Shown piece after piece: positions 33,334 through 41,183 of a stretch of DNA of 57,121 nt. Each line of letters starts with the position of its first letter. Positions within the stretch are counted from its first letter, which is position 1. The notes beneath the pieces are model-generated. The model searched no databases, was not told the DNA's origin, and worked only from the letters and a program-made list of their open reading frames with translations. Both the position numbers and the translations under genes were made by a program. Source of the DNA: an uncultured Prevotella sp. (GTDB lineage Bacteria; Bacteroidota; Bacteroidia; Bacteroidales; Bacteroidaceae). The stretch lies in contig CAKOVA010000005.1 in assembly GCA_934120735.1 (NCBI GenBank), positions 1 to 57,121 of the forward strand, given 5' to 3'.

Positions 33334-33991
33334 CGTTATTTCCCTTTCCATTTGTCAGCCACCGATTAACCATGCTATCGATGCGCCTTATCTTTTGCCC
33401 TCCCGTGGTTACCCACCCTTGAGCATCGTAGTAATAGAAAAAGTTTTTTGCATCTTCTACACTCATACCCTTATCAACACAAATTGCTATAACTTCCTCC
33501 ATGCTCGGAGATGAAACCTCTGCCTTCTGCTTTTTGGGCGTTTCCACATTTAAGGGCAATTCCGTTTCCGTGGAGTGGGGGGTTCTTATATATTCTTTTG
33601 TTTTAGTTTTTGTTTTAGTTTTATTATTATAAGGCTGTGCAGTAACCTGTGCAGTAACCTGTGCAGCAACCTGTGCAGCAACCTGTGCAGCAACCTGTGC
33701 ATTTTTTGCACAGGTGTTAATGATTTTGTAGGTCGAATACCTCTTCCCATTGTAGGTTTCGTAATCTATCAGACCTGCACTTTTCAATCTGTTGCGAGCA
33801 TCGTTAAAAGTATGACGGCTGTTAATATTAAATTTCTCCATAATTTCTCGGTTGTTTCTACGGAAGGATGGCTTCCACAATAGACCGTTCGCCACTTTCA
33901 ACAAATAAAAGTAGAGCGCAATGTCTATGGGGCGGAAATCATGCTCTTCGCTAAGAAGCCAAAAATTATTTATCAAACCAATATAATTCAT
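33248..33991 (-). CDS. Replication-initiator-like protein with HTH domain
   Basis: The start ATG at 33991 (MNYIGLINNFW) is preceded by an in-frame GTG at 33997. The 247-aa protein has an N-terminal winged HTH (about 5-90, HDFRPIDIALYFYLLKVANG, NNREIMEKFNI, RNRLKSAGLIDYET), the pattern of phage replication proteins of the DnaD/O type. A tandem AQV linker lies at about 95-115, followed by a KTKTKTK stretch. The C-terminal segment (SMEEVIAICVDKGMSVEDAK, INRRIDSMVNRWL-like) resembles DnaD-type helicase-loader domains. The DNA under the linker contains iteron-like repeats next to an AT-rich block. Together this suggests an initiator with the origin inside its gene, as in lambda O. Function is inferred. 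Confidence 0.65.
   Translation of the reverse strand: MNYIGLINNFWLLSEEHDFRPIDIALYFYLLKVANGLLWKPSFRRNNREIMEKFNINSRHTFNDARNRLKSAGLIDYETYNGKRYSTYKIINTCAKNAQVAAQVAAQVAAQVTAQVTAQPYNNKTKTKTKTKEYIRTPHSTETELPLNVETPKKQKAEVSSPSMEEVIAICVDKGMSVEDAKNFFYYYDAQGWVTTGGQKIRRIDSMVNRWLTNGKGNNDGRDNNTNSSKKAARNREVIEDVMSRYK
33583..33701. other. Candidate phage replication origin (iterons plus AT-rich DNA)
   Basis: Five 12-bp direct repeats CTGTGCAG(T/C)AAC and one partial copy run from 33635 to 33701 inside the initiator-like gene. An AT-rich stretch with direct repeats (ttttgttttagt units, 33583-33632) abuts them. Repeat array plus AT-rich unwinding region inside the initiator gene is the layout of lambda ori. The structure is seen; the origin function is inferred. 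Confidence 0.55.
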
Positions 33992-33996
33992 AGTCA

Positions 33997-34350
33997 CTAC
34001 TTGTTGATGTAATCTCGTACTGCTTTCTTAAACTCCTCCAGCGAACGACAAACCACATATTTGTTTTTCATCTTCTTTGCCAGCCTCTCGTATTCCTTTT
34101 GACTTTGCGACTGCTTACCAACAGGCGTCTTCATCTCTATAGCAAGTGAAGCATACCCACCTATCGGAACTTGCAGAATAAGATCTGCAACACCAGCTCG
34201 CACACCCTCATCACGCATTATCTTCGCAGTCCACGCATTACGGGCACCACCATTCGGGACAGCAAAGAATAGCGGCTCGATACTCGGATAAGTTCTTCTG
34301 AACCACTCTACACACTGTTTTTGAATTTGACTCTCCGTTAATGGTTTCAT
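33997..34350 (-). CDS. VRR-NUC domain nuclease
   Basis: This 117-aa protein matches the VRR-NUC module: TESQIQKQCVEWFRR near the start, then VRAGVADLILQVP with the catalytic Asp56, and LAIEMKTPVGKQSQSQKEY with Glu72 and Lys74. The ESK-type spacing of PD-(D/E)XK nucleases is complete. Stand-alone VRR-NUC proteins in phages act with helicases in replication or resolution of DNA junctions. It lies 3 bases after the SNF2 helicase gene, probably a functional partner. Confidence 0.9.
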   Translation of the reverse strand: MKPLTESQIQKQCVEWFRRTYPSIEPLFFAVPNGGARNAWTAKIMRDEGVRAGVADLILQVPIGGYASLAIEMKTPVGKQSQSQKEYERLAKKMKNKYVVCRSLEEFKKAVRDYINK

Positions 34351-34353
34351 TCT

Positions 34354-36069
34354 TTAATATTCTCCTTTGAACATATCGAAAGCAGCATCCAACAGCATCT
34401 GCTGCGTACTTACCTTCTTTTCTTCTACATTATCAATCGTACCAGTCACTCCGTTTGCAATATCTTTCTTCGTCTGTATCAACTGATACATATACTCGTC
34501 TATCGTTTCCTTTCCCAGCAAGTACGTACACGTTACAGCGTTCTTCTGACCGTTTCTGTGCGCTCTGTCCTCCGCCTGGCAACAGTCTGAATAAGTCCAG
34601 GGGAATTCGATAAACAAAACATTAGACGCAGCCGTAAGCGTTAGCCCAGTACCACCGCTTCTATAATTTAAGATAATCAACTTCGTATCGGGGTCTTGCT
34701 GAAAAGCATCCACGCTTCGTTGCTTTGCCCTGTCATCATCATCTCCAGTAACTGTTACCGCATCTGTGAACTCTTCCTTAAGTTCCGCAACGACCTGCTT
34801 TAAGAAACAAAATACTATCAGTTTCTCACCTCCGTCTATCGTGTTATGAATAATATCAATTGCAGCCTTTATCTTTCCCTTTGCAGATATTTGCTTTAGT
34901 ATGCCCATTTTCACCATGACAGCCCCTCGGATAGCTCTCTGTATCTTATCATCATCAGCTTTCTTGAATTCTCTCAGATATCGAATAATATCTCTCTTCG
35001 CTTCATTGTACTCTTTCCTGTTCTCAATATCAACAACAAGATACGAACGTGTCTTATCGGGCAGCCATTTCAAAACATCTTTCTTTTGGCGTCTGAAAAA
35101 ACAAAACTTATTCAGAAAAAAATTTAACTCCCTTAAGTGGCTTGACTGATTTTCTCCAGCGCAATACCTCTCTATGAACTTCGTATACCCTCCGAAATCC
35201 TCCAGCCTGTCCATAATATTAAGCTGCTGTACCAAATCGACATTGTTATTTACAACAGGCGTTCCCGTCAGCTCCAGCACAAACTCTTTGCCTCTTGCGA
35301 TACCCTGTACAAACTTACTCTGCTGTGTCTTGCTCGACTTACATTTGTGGCTCTCGTCAATTATCACAGATCGAAAGATATTTATCCGCTCATCAAACTC
35401 CACGCTTCTTAAAGTAAATCGCTGCTCTCTCTTTATCCGTTTTACAAAAAACTTCTTCAAGCTCTCATAATTCGTTATAAAGACCTTCGCCAGTGGCTCT
35501 CCTTTCATATTGCGAGCCTTCCAAAACTGCTGCCATGTGCCTCTATTCGCGTCGCTTAGTATTATCGCTTGTACTCCACCAAACCTTTTGAACTCTCGCT
35601 GCCAGTTCACTTTTAATGACGCAGGACAGATAACCAACGCTGGCCATGCCTCTGACGCTGTCATCGTACCAATAGCCTGTGCTGTCTTTCCAAGCCCTGG
35701 CTCGTCACCCATGATACACCTCTTCTTTTCCAGTGCGTACGCAATGCCTTCCTTTTGGTACTCATACGGCTCTAAAGTCATGTTGTGCGGTACTTTCAGT
35801 TTCGGCATCTCTGGCACTTCGTAGCTCTCGACAGGCTCTTCATCAGACAACCACTGCACAGACTTGCACAGCGATTTCTCAACAGCCCAGCTTGCCATAA
35901 GGTTTAGGTAGTTCTTTTCAAATGGCGAAACCTCCCAAAATCTACCATCCGCCCTATATCGAGCGGACGGTATTCTCTTCACGCATGCAACCAGCAGAGG
36001 GTGGTAGTTAAACGCCACCTTGTAGCAGTTAGGAGTTAACGTAAACGTCATTACATTCGAACGCATCAT
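34354..36069 (-). CDS. SNF2-family DNA helicase/translocase
   Basis: This 571-aa ATPase has motif I GDEPGLGKTAQAIG (Walker A near 121-129), motif II DESH (238-241), and motifs III-VI such as LELTGTPVVNNNVDL, LNYRSGGTGLTLTAAS and CQAEDRAHRNGQ. An N-terminal domain of about 90 residues precedes the first motif. SNF2 proteins move along double-stranded DNA. Here, with a VRR-NUC protein just downstream and recombination genes upstream, a role in phage replication or fork processing is likely. All catalytic motifs are intact. The second Met (MRSNVMTF) is an equally likely start. Confidence 0.92.
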   Translation of the reverse strand: MMRSNVMTFTLTPNCYKVAFNYHPLLVACVKRIPSARYRADGRFWEVSPFEKNYLNLMASWAVEKSLCKSVQWLSDEEPVESYEVPEMPKLKVPHNMTLEPYEYQKEGIAYALEKKRCIMGDEPGLGKTAQAIGTMTASEAWPALVICPASLKVNWQREFKRFGGVQAIILSDANRGTWQQFWKARNMKGEPLAKVFITNYESLKKFFVKRIKREQRFTLRSVEFDERINIFRSVIIDESHKCKSSKTQQSKFVQGIARGKEFVLELTGTPVVNNNVDLVQQLNIMDRLEDFGGYTKFIERYCAGENQSSHLRELNFFLNKFCFFRRQKKDVLKWLPDKTRSYLVVDIENRKEYNEAKRDIIRYLREFKKADDDKIQRAIRGAVMVKMGILKQISAKGKIKAAIDIIHNTIDGGEKLIVFCFLKQVVAELKEEFTDAVTVTGDDDDRAKQRSVDAFQQDPDTKLIILNYRSGGTGLTLTAASNVLFIEFPWTYSDCCQAEDRAHRNGQKNAVTCTYLLGKETIDEYMYQLIQTKKDIANGVTGTIDNVEEKKVSTQQMLLDAAFDMFKGEY

Positions 36070-36075
36070 AACCCT

Positions 36076-36672
36076 TTACGCTACCTCTGTTTTCTTCTTA
36101 CGGCCTTTTCTCTTTTCATCCTTTGGCATTTCCTTTGTCTCCACCGTGACCGAGGGAACATCGCCAGCCTCAACACCAGCAAACGGGTCGCCAGCTTCAT
36201 CGAAATTCAGTTCGCTTTGCTTCAAGCCCCATTTGCGCTCCGTGACATACTGCTCCGCCTCATACTTCAAATTATCAATAGCCAGTGCCAGCTCCGAGAT
36301 ATATTCGTAGCTCTCATCGTCTACCGTGGAGACTTTCGGTGCATTGAGGTTAATAATATCTCCCCTGTCCAGCACACGGCTACCACACACTGCCACCTCA
36401 TCAGTATTAAGCGTTACAGACGTTACAGACATTCGTGTAAATACACTCTTTTCCTCCCATTCTCTCTGCTGCTCTAACTCTCCGAGAGTATTGTTATACG
36501 CTTCTCTCTGCTCTGTTAGTAGAGCCAAGTGAGGGACGAGGTTTTTAATCGCTTCCTTAAAGTCACGATGTACAATGTTAGCACCAACCATAGTGATTGT
36601 GTCGCCATCTTCATTCGAATACACCACGTTCAGAGTATTCTGTTTCGTTAGTTGAATTTTCTTAAAGTCCAT
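36076..36672 (-). CDS. Conserved early protein of unknown function
   Basis: This 198-aa protein starts MDFKKIQLTKQNTLNVVY and has DGDTITMVGANIVHRDFKEA followed by a helix LAIDNLKYEAEQYVTER. The C-terminal tail is basic (KRKGRKKKTEVA), possibly DNA binding. Similar proteins accompany SSB and SNF2 genes in Bacteroidales phages. No catalytic motif seen. It lies 6 bases upstream of the helicase gene. Confidence 0.6.
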   Translation of the reverse strand: MDFKKIQLTKQNTLNVVYSNEDGDTITMVGANIVHRDFKEAIKNLVPHLALLTEQREAYNNTLGELEQQREWEEKSVFTRMSVTSVTLNTDEVAVCGSRVLDRGDIINLNAPKVSTVDDESYEYISELALAIDNLKYEAEQYVTERKWGLKQSELNFDEAGDPFAGVEAGDVPSVTVETKEMPKDEKRKGRKKKTEVA

Positions 36673-36687
36673 TTTATTTAATTTTGA

Positions 36688-37098
36688 TTAGACGTTATAT
36701 TGCTGATAGAAATCCTCGAAATACCTATCCTCTGGCACAGGCAACGTAATACCAAACTCACTCGCAGCATCGGCTTGTATCTTCTTCATGAAGTCTGTCA
36801 TTTGCTTCGTGTTCAGCATGCTGCTCGTATCATTGATAAAACCTTCTCCCATCGGATCTGGCTTCGATAAAAACATCTTGCAATAATGGTTATACACATC
36901 TTCCTTTGCCGTTCCTGTTTCATTCTCAATACAGGCGAACCACATCCACATTAAATCATTTTGTGCGATTGTCCTTTTCTCGCTTGCCCTCTTTATCGTC
37001 AGCGTGTACACACCGTTTCGCAATGTTGAAAAAAGATAGTCCAAGTTCGTATCTACACGAACCTGACCATCTTCTTTCCTTATCGTTACCTGTTTCAT
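36688..37098 (-). CDS. NinB-like recombination protein
   Basis: This 136-aa protein contains GVYTLTIKRASEKRTIAQND, LMWMWFACIENETG and NTKQMTDFMKKIQADAASEFG, ending LPVPEDRYFEDFYQQYN. This resembles NinB/Orf, which in lambda assists recombination by binding single-stranded DNA and SSB. It overlaps the SSB stop by one base, so it is co-translated with SSB. NinB identity is by pattern and gene order, and reasonably strong. Confidence 0.75.
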   Translation of the reverse strand: MKQVTIRKEDGQVRVDTNLDYLFSTLRNGVYTLTIKRASEKRTIAQNDLMWMWFACIENETGTAKEDVYNHYCKMFLSKPDPMGEGFINDTSSMLNTKQMTDFMKKIQADAASEFGITLPVPEDRYFEDFYQQYNV

Positions 37099-37634
37099 CA
37101 GAACGGAAGTCCGTCAGACCCCACTGCTGGAGGGAACGGCTCTTGATATCCTCCCTGCTGGGCGTTATTCTGCGCCTGTGTCTGCTGAACAGGCTGCGCT
37201 GCTTGTTGGTACCCACCAGTAGCAAAAGACTGCTGTACAGGGGCTGCCTGTGGCTGTGCCATAGGTTGTTGTACAATATGTTGCTGTGCTTGCTGGCTTT
37301 GTGGCATAGACATCAACACAATATCGTCAGCCATTATCTCAACCGTATTTACCTTTTGTCCTTGCTGGTTAGTATATTCTCCGTAGGTAATCATTCCGTC
37401 GACGGCTACCTTCATTCCCTTCTTGACATACTTTCCAGCAAAGTCAGACAGATTACGCCAAGCCACAATATTATGCCATTGCGTTTTCTCGGGTACTTCC
37501 GTGCCGTCCTGCTTCTTATAACCACCTGTTGAGGTAGCAAGTGAAAACCGAGCATACGACACACCGTTCGTCTGTTTCACTTCCGCATCCTTACCGACCA
37601 TACCGATAAGGCTCACTGCATTCTTCGTTCTCAT
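37098..37634 (-). CDS. ssb: Single-stranded DNA-binding protein
   Basis: This 178-aa protein has an OB-fold at about 1-110: NAVSLIGMVGKDAEVKQ, ARFSLATSTGGYKKQDGTE, TQWHNIVAWRNLSDFAGKYV and VDGMITYGEYT are canonical SSB motifs. A Gln-rich disordered linker follows and the C-terminus is GSDGLPF. That is the short acidic tip that recruits partners, weaker than the usual DDDIPF. It belongs with the recombination genes on both sides and should coat single strands during phage replication. Confidence 0.96.
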   Translation of the reverse strand: MRTKNAVSLIGMVGKDAEVKQTNGVSYARFSLATSTGGYKKQDGTEVPEKTQWHNIVAWRNLSDFAGKYVKKGMKVAVDGMITYGEYTNQQGQKVNTVEIMADDIVLMSMPQSQQAQQHIVQQPMAQPQAAPVQQSFATGGYQQAAQPVQQTQAQNNAQQGGYQEPFPPAVGSDGLPF

Positions 37635-37636
37635 CT

Positions 37637-38581
37637 TTATAATACTTTAATCGTTAGACTTCCTTTGACTGCCGAAACCTTCTTGCACTCTTCATATATC
37701 TCTGGGTAGTTCTTTTTTACCTTTGCGCTATCCAGCGTCTCTCTCGTGCTGTCCAGCTTGCGAACAAGCTGCAACCTTTCAGATTGCCACTTCTTTACAT
37801 TGTGCTTCACCATTAAATGGTACATTCTATTCTTTAACTCATCTCGCTTTCTCTCCAGCTCCTTTAATGTGGACTCGACATTAATAATCATATCTTCCGC
37901 ATCTTTCAGATGAACAGGCAGAGCCTCTTCAATAAGCTCAATCTCGGTGCTTTCTACAGATCCGAACCACTTTTCACGGTATGGCGCAGAGTCCTCTTTC
38001 GCCAAATAGCCTGCAATAATTTCCTCGCACGCATCAGAAGGTATGCGCTTAAGGTCAATAATCGCAGCATCACCGTACTGCTTCTTCGGTAGCCAAATAC
38101 ACATTAGCCTACCAGCCTTTAATTCTGGGTTGTTCAACTCAAAGAGATAGGCGTATATAGATAGCTGCAGCGTTACGTTATCCCTGTGAACCTTGCTCGT
38201 AGTTTTCAAATCCCCCAAAGGATAGCAACCGCTCTCGTCCACCTCGAACACCTTATCAATGCTCGAAGAGATATGCGCACCATCATCAACGAGATACTCG
38301 CTTACAAGCGTCTTGAGCCCTTGTTCCTTCTTCAGTCTTATGTAATCCTGCACCTCGGGCATATCATCGCCTATACCCAAACTATCGTACAGCTCACATT
38401 TCGTATGCACTTGCGTACCATGGGCAGCAGCTTTCTCAAGTACAGACTGTGGAATATCCTTGTACGTCTCGGGAAACATCCACTTTACAATTGCCGTTAC
38501 ACCACTCAACCGCACACCATTCAACGTGTACGTATGTTTCCCACTATCAAATATTACGGGGCTTTCATTTAATTTCTTCAT
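37637..38581 (-). CDS. PD-(D/E)XK exonuclease of a phage recombination pair
   Basis: This 314-aa protein has the nuclease core of the Cas4/lambda-exo superfamily: FDSGKHTYTLNGVRLSGVT at the start, Glu95 in SEYLVDDG, Asp109 in SSSIDKVF, GDLKTTSK (Asp124, Lys126), and Gln139 in LQLSIYAYL. A helical C-terminal extension rich in Lys/Glu follows (about 225-290). It lies between SSB and the Rad52-like protein, so the three form a Red-like annealing recombination system. The enzyme should resect 5' ends to supply single strands to the annealing protein. Confidence 0.82.
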   Translation of the reverse strand: MKKLNESPVIFDSGKHTYTLNGVRLSGVTAIVKWMFPETYKDIPQSVLEKAAAHGTQVHTKCELYDSLGIGDDMPEVQDYIRLKKEQGLKTLVSEYLVDDGAHISSSIDKVFEVDESGCYPLGDLKTTSKVHRDNVTLQLSIYAYLFELNNPELKAGRLMCIWLPKKQYGDAAIIDLKRIPSDACEEIIAGYLAKEDSAPYREKWFGSVESTEIELIEEALPVHLKDAEDMIINVESTLKELERKRDELKNRMYHLMVKHNVKKWQSERLQLVRKLDSTRETLDSAKVKKNYPEIYEECKKVSAVKGSLTIKVL

Positions 38582-38585
38582 ATCC

Positions 38586-39275
38586 TTATGCTGCTTTTAA
38601 TTCTTTTGTTCTTTCTGTACACGCATCAATCAACGCTTGGTCGCTGTGCAGGCTCTGATGAGCATTATACACCTGCACAATCTCTTCTCGTGTCTTTGCA
38701 TTCTTGATAGCTTCAATAGCTTTCTGTCGCTCATCATCCAAAGCTCTCGAGCTTCCAAACGTGTATCTCTGCACATCCTTATCATCAACCACACAGAGGT
38801 ACGACACCCTGCGCTGCTCATCATACTCAATCGCAGACACATGGAAACGTGTCTTCGGCTGCTTCTTTCCATTGTAGCCAGTCCTCCACTCGTCAGCCGA
38901 AAGATTTACCCATACAAACGGACAGGTATAAAGCTCACGACCGATGCCCCAGTTTACACAGGCACGTTTGAAAGCGTCAGAGGCTTGCCCCTTTTCTTTC
39001 TCCGTGTTACTCTCCGTACCAACATCCTGCTTGCTTACCCACTCACCACCATCTGAACGCACAGATACCTTGCAAAATAAGTTACCATTGATAACCTCGT
39101 GACTTCTCTGCCAGTTCTCCGCACCTACAACCTCATCGAGCAGCGTCATATCCACTCGTGCATTTTTGTACATCAACAGCGAGCATCCTTTACCCTCTGA
39201 CACAGATCCGACTCTGCACTCAATCTCGTCAGCATTCAGCGTCCGAAAATTCAATTTTCTACTTTCCATAATCAT
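38586..39275 (-). CDS. Rad52-like single-strand annealing protein
   Basis: This 229-aa protein (second start MESRKLNF at 39269) carries the Rad52/Sak-type motif: NTEKEKGQASDAFKRACVNW, GIGRELYTCPFVWV and GEWVSKQDVGTES. Such phage proteins anneal complementary strands coated by SSB and work with an exonuclease. It is the first gene of the recombination block, 10 bases from a tRNA-like element on its upstream side. The annealing function is assigned by family. Confidence 0.88.
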   Translation of the reverse strand: MIMESRKLNFRTLNADEIECRVGSVSEGKGCSLLMYKNARVDMTLLDEVVGAENWQRSHEVINGNLFCKVSVRSDGGEWVSKQDVGTESNTEKEKGQASDAFKRACVNWGIGRELYTCPFVWVNLSADEWRTGYNGKKQPKTRFHVSAIEYDEQRRVSYLCVVDDKDVQRYTFGSSRALDDERQKAIEAIKNAKTREEIVQVYNAHQSLHSDQALIDACTERTKELKAA

Positions 39276-39297
39276 TTGTTTTAGTTACTAAATCGTG

Positions 39298-39369
39298 TGG
39301 GTGGTAGGGGAATCGAACCCCCGTCGCCGTATGAGTTTCACTCTGCTACCATTCAGAGCGTAGCCACCC
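39298..39369 (-). ncRNA. tRNA-like element 1 (no regular anticodon arm)
   Basis: On the minus strand an acceptor stem GGGTGGC/ACCACCC (6 of 7 pairs), a D-like arm GCTCTG-AATGGTAG-CAGAGT and a good T arm GGGGG-TTCGATT-CCCCT are present in tRNA order within 72 bases. Only about 16 bases lie between the D-like and T arms, with CTCATAC but no complementary anticodon stem. It may be a decayed phage tRNA (Met-like), a tRNA mimic or a processing signal. It starts in the T tract of a terminator-like hairpin. Confidence 0.45.
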
Positions 39370-39402
39370 AAAAAGTTGTTCTATCTTCACAGACCGAACA
39401 AC
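39370..39402 (-). terminator. Hairpin terminator between early blocks
   Basis: On the minus strand a stem GTTGTTC/GAACAAC (39402-39396 with 39381-39375) with a 14-base loop is followed by TTTTT (39374-39370). It lies 51 bases after the small membrane protein and directly before tRNA-like element 1. Confidence 0.55.
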
Positions 39403-39453
39403 CACAAAAAAAACTTAAAAAAGGACTTCCACTATGTGAAAGCCATATTGCCG

Positions 39454-39732
39454 TTATTCCTTGTTATCCGTGCCATTCAATCTCTTTACCAAATAAGCAG
39501 CACACAGCATGGAGCAAACTGATACCACTGGCTGCTCGCTTACAGCGACAGCCCCTACAATCATCGCTACCGTAATGAGATTTACCCTTATCACCGTGCG
39601 CCTTGTAGTCGGCATCTCCGCTATCCTGCTATATATCTCACTTCGGCTGTCAAGCCAATTAACAAACCTTTCCTTGTTCTCTTCGTACCATACCTGTAAA
39701 TTGGTAGGGTTCTGAATTTCCTTTGTTTTCAT
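39454..39732 (-). CDS. Small membrane protein
   Basis: This 92-aa protein has a polar N-terminal half (WYEENKERFVNWLDSRSEI). Two hydrophobic stretches follow at about 50-66 and 68-81 (ITVAMIVGAVAVS, VVSVCSMLCAAYLV), with RLNGTDNKE at the end. It could be a phage inner-membrane protein. The start overlaps the upstream gene by 4 bases. No family recognised. Confidence 0.6.
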   Translation of the reverse strand: MKTKEIQNPTNLQVWYEENKERFVNWLDSRSEIYSRIAEMPTTRRTVIRVNLITVAMIVGAVAVSEQPVVSVCSMLCAAYLVKRLNGTDNKE

Positions 39733-39956
39733 TTCACTCTTGCATATCTTAGGACATCGGCAGCGTTAACCAGCCATTTACCGTTCTGGGCTTCGTCATT
39801 TCCTTTCTCCGCCCGTATCTTTCCGGCAATGATAAGCCTTTCCAGTCGTGAGCGACCGCCCACAATCTTCTCGCTGAACCGTAGTCCAAATGTTTTGTTA
39901 TTCATCACTCGCATGATGGTCAGGAGCTTTTCGCTATCCGTAATTCGATTTTCCAT
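39729..39956 (-). CDS. Small DNA-binding-like protein
   Basis: This 75-aa protein starts MENRITDSEKLLTIMRVMNN and has FSEKIVGGRSRLERLIIAGKIRAEK, which reads like a winged-helix/excisionase-type fold (N-x-x-x-Arg-x-x-x-Leu helix followed by a basic strand). DVLRYARVK ends it. An excisionase role is possible, because no other Xis candidate is seen, but is not shown. It overlaps the LuxR-type gene by 23 bases. Confidence 0.5.
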   Translation of the reverse strand: MENRITDSEKLLTIMRVMNNKTFGLRFSEKIVGGRSRLERLIIAGKIRAEKGNDEAQNGKWLVNAADVLRYARVK

Positions 39957-40263
39957 TTCCTGACCTTATTTCAGTTCTCGCACGCCTCGCTATCCTACAT
40001 CTTCGCAAATCCCCTCCGTTATTCGTTACCTGCATCACAATAAAGAGAAGGCTAAAGAGTATTTCGATACCGTGCTTTCGTATCTCTCCGAGGTCAAAAT
40101 CTATCTTTAACCTCTCGCACACCATCCACCACAATAACTCCGTATCTTTCGAGATACCAAGTTTTCTGTAAATAGTCTTTTTCTGCGTCTTTACCGTCCA
40201 ATAGCTCTTGCACAGCTTATCGGCTACCTCCTTATCGGAGTAACCCTTGCAATACTCGAGCAT
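39934..40263 (-). CDS. LuxR-type HTH protein with membrane segment, start uncertain
   Basis: The frame contains a LuxR/GerE HTH: EVADKLCKSYWTVKTQKKTI and YRKLGISKDTELLWW. A hydrophobic stretch follows (GIEILFSLLFIVMQV, about 67-82) and the tail is Arg-rich. The HTH begins before the first Met: in-frame codons upstream encode AILSKAEHRL, which completes helix 1, yet no start codon is found back to a TGA near 40348. The likely natural start is the ATGGCC at the end of the upstream gene, one base out of frame near 40298. It is therefore either frameshifted, or begins at a non-standard codon. It may be a membrane-tethered regulator. Confidence 0.65.
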   Translation of the reverse strand: MLEYCKGYSDKEVADKLCKSYWTVKTQKKTIYRKLGISKDTELLWWMVCERLKIDFDLGEIRKHGIEILFSLLFIVMQVTNNGGDLRRCRIARRARTEIRSGNGKSNYG

Positions 40264-40294
40264 CAGACGATGTTCCGCTTTAGATAGTATAGCC

Positions 40295-40489
40295 TTAGGC
40301 CATCCTGGTGACTTCCACCACCAGCCCCGCTGTCTTCATCTGCAACTTCCAACCCTCTCTTCTTTTCATGGCAGCCAAACGTCCCGTCGTGACCCTTACC
40401 ACCTCTAAACGCTCAATCGGCCATCTCTCCGTATCGCCTACTTCCATTGCTTTCAGTGTAGGCATAACTGCTTTTTTTCTTTTCACCAT
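40295..40489 (-). CDS. Small conserved phage protein, 64 aa
   Basis: It starts MVKRKKAVMPTLKAMEVGDT and ends LVVEVTRMA. The pattern PTLKAMEVGDTERWPIERL and the C-terminal VEVTR are recognisable in a family of small proteins in Bacteroidales phages and may form an AP2-like DNA-binding fold. It is overlapped by the upstream gene (7 bases) and borders the LuxR-type gene. Function unknown. Confidence 0.6.
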   Translation of the reverse strand: MVKRKKAVMPTLKAMEVGDTERWPIERLEVVRVTTGRLAAMKRREGWKLQMKTAGLVVEVTRMA

Positions 40490-40722
40490 CTTTCCGTTAT
40501 TTTGTTAGTCAACTTTTTAATATCCTCGATGTCTTCCTTCATCATGTTTCTTTTCTTCGTTTCTCTCAACCACCAACCTTTGTACTGCTCCGCTTCTCTA
40601 CGATATGCGCTTACCAGTAGCTTTTGACTTTCTAACTCCTTTGAAAGCTCTTTCAACCTTTCCTGCAACTCTTCTACGCCCTCACAAACACGAGCATCAC
40701 GTACTTTTTCTTTCTCTTCCAT
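40483..40722 (-). CDS. Coiled-coil protein, 79 aa
   Basis: The frame starts MEEKEKVRDARVCEGVEELQ and is almost all helical with heptads (ERLKELSKELESQKLLV, EDIEDIKKLTNKI). It has no membrane segment or catalytic motif. It is packed against the next gene. Probable small early protein, family unknown. Confidence 0.55.
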   Translation of the reverse strand: MEEKEKVRDARVCEGVEELQERLKELSKELESQKLLVSAYRREAEQYKGWWLRETKKRNMMKEDIEDIKKLTNKITERW

Positions 40723-41024
40723 ATCAAAATAATTTTAATTAAACTTTTCGTGGCTGGCTGACCTACAACGGTCTGTTTGTGGTACTATTCTTCACACTAT
40801 GCTATCGAGTTCAACGATGCCAGCCTGTTTTTTCTGTTACTTAGCTCCTTGTCACTTTCTTCCCCGCTGCTTGCCTCGACCTGTCCTCAAAAAATGACAG
40901 GCTGCTTGCTTCTACGGTTGGCCTCTGCATCATCGCTATGTTTGGATATTATCGCAATCCTGCAACTTACAGCCCCATCAGGCAGGGGAACCGCTACGTT
41001 AAGTGTAGCTCTCTCGTGGTAATG

Positions 41025-41093
41025 GTGGACTTGAACCACCCTCGAGCCTTTACTCTTTACCCGTAGTGATTAAGGCTCACTACAGCCCGATTG
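41025..41093 (-). ncRNA. tRNA-like element 2
   Basis: A T-arm-like hairpin GGTGG-TTCAAGT-CCACC (41050-41034 on minus) is followed by TTACC, and a perfect 7-bp stem GTAGTGA-GCCTTAA-TCACTAC (41093-41073) lies upstream with a 7-base loop. An alternative perfect stem GAGCCTT/AAGGCTC competes with it. The T arm is convincing but acceptor and D arms are not clear. Confidence 0.3.
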
Positions 41094-41183
41094 CTCTGGT
41101 GCAATTCTAAACCTCCATCGTTTCAGTCATTTTTATTTTTGTCGGATGGCTCAAAGTGGAATGAAATTCTGTACCGACTACGC

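Noticed and set aside
33635..33701. Tandem 12-bp repeats as a possible CRISPR array
   Set aside because: Units are contiguous without unique spacers and encode protein; no cas gene is present in the window.
40777..41022. An 81-codon plus-strand frame in the gene-poor region
   Set aside because: It begins with TTG, is rich in Ser and Leu like antisense frames, and has no promoter or relatives I recognise.
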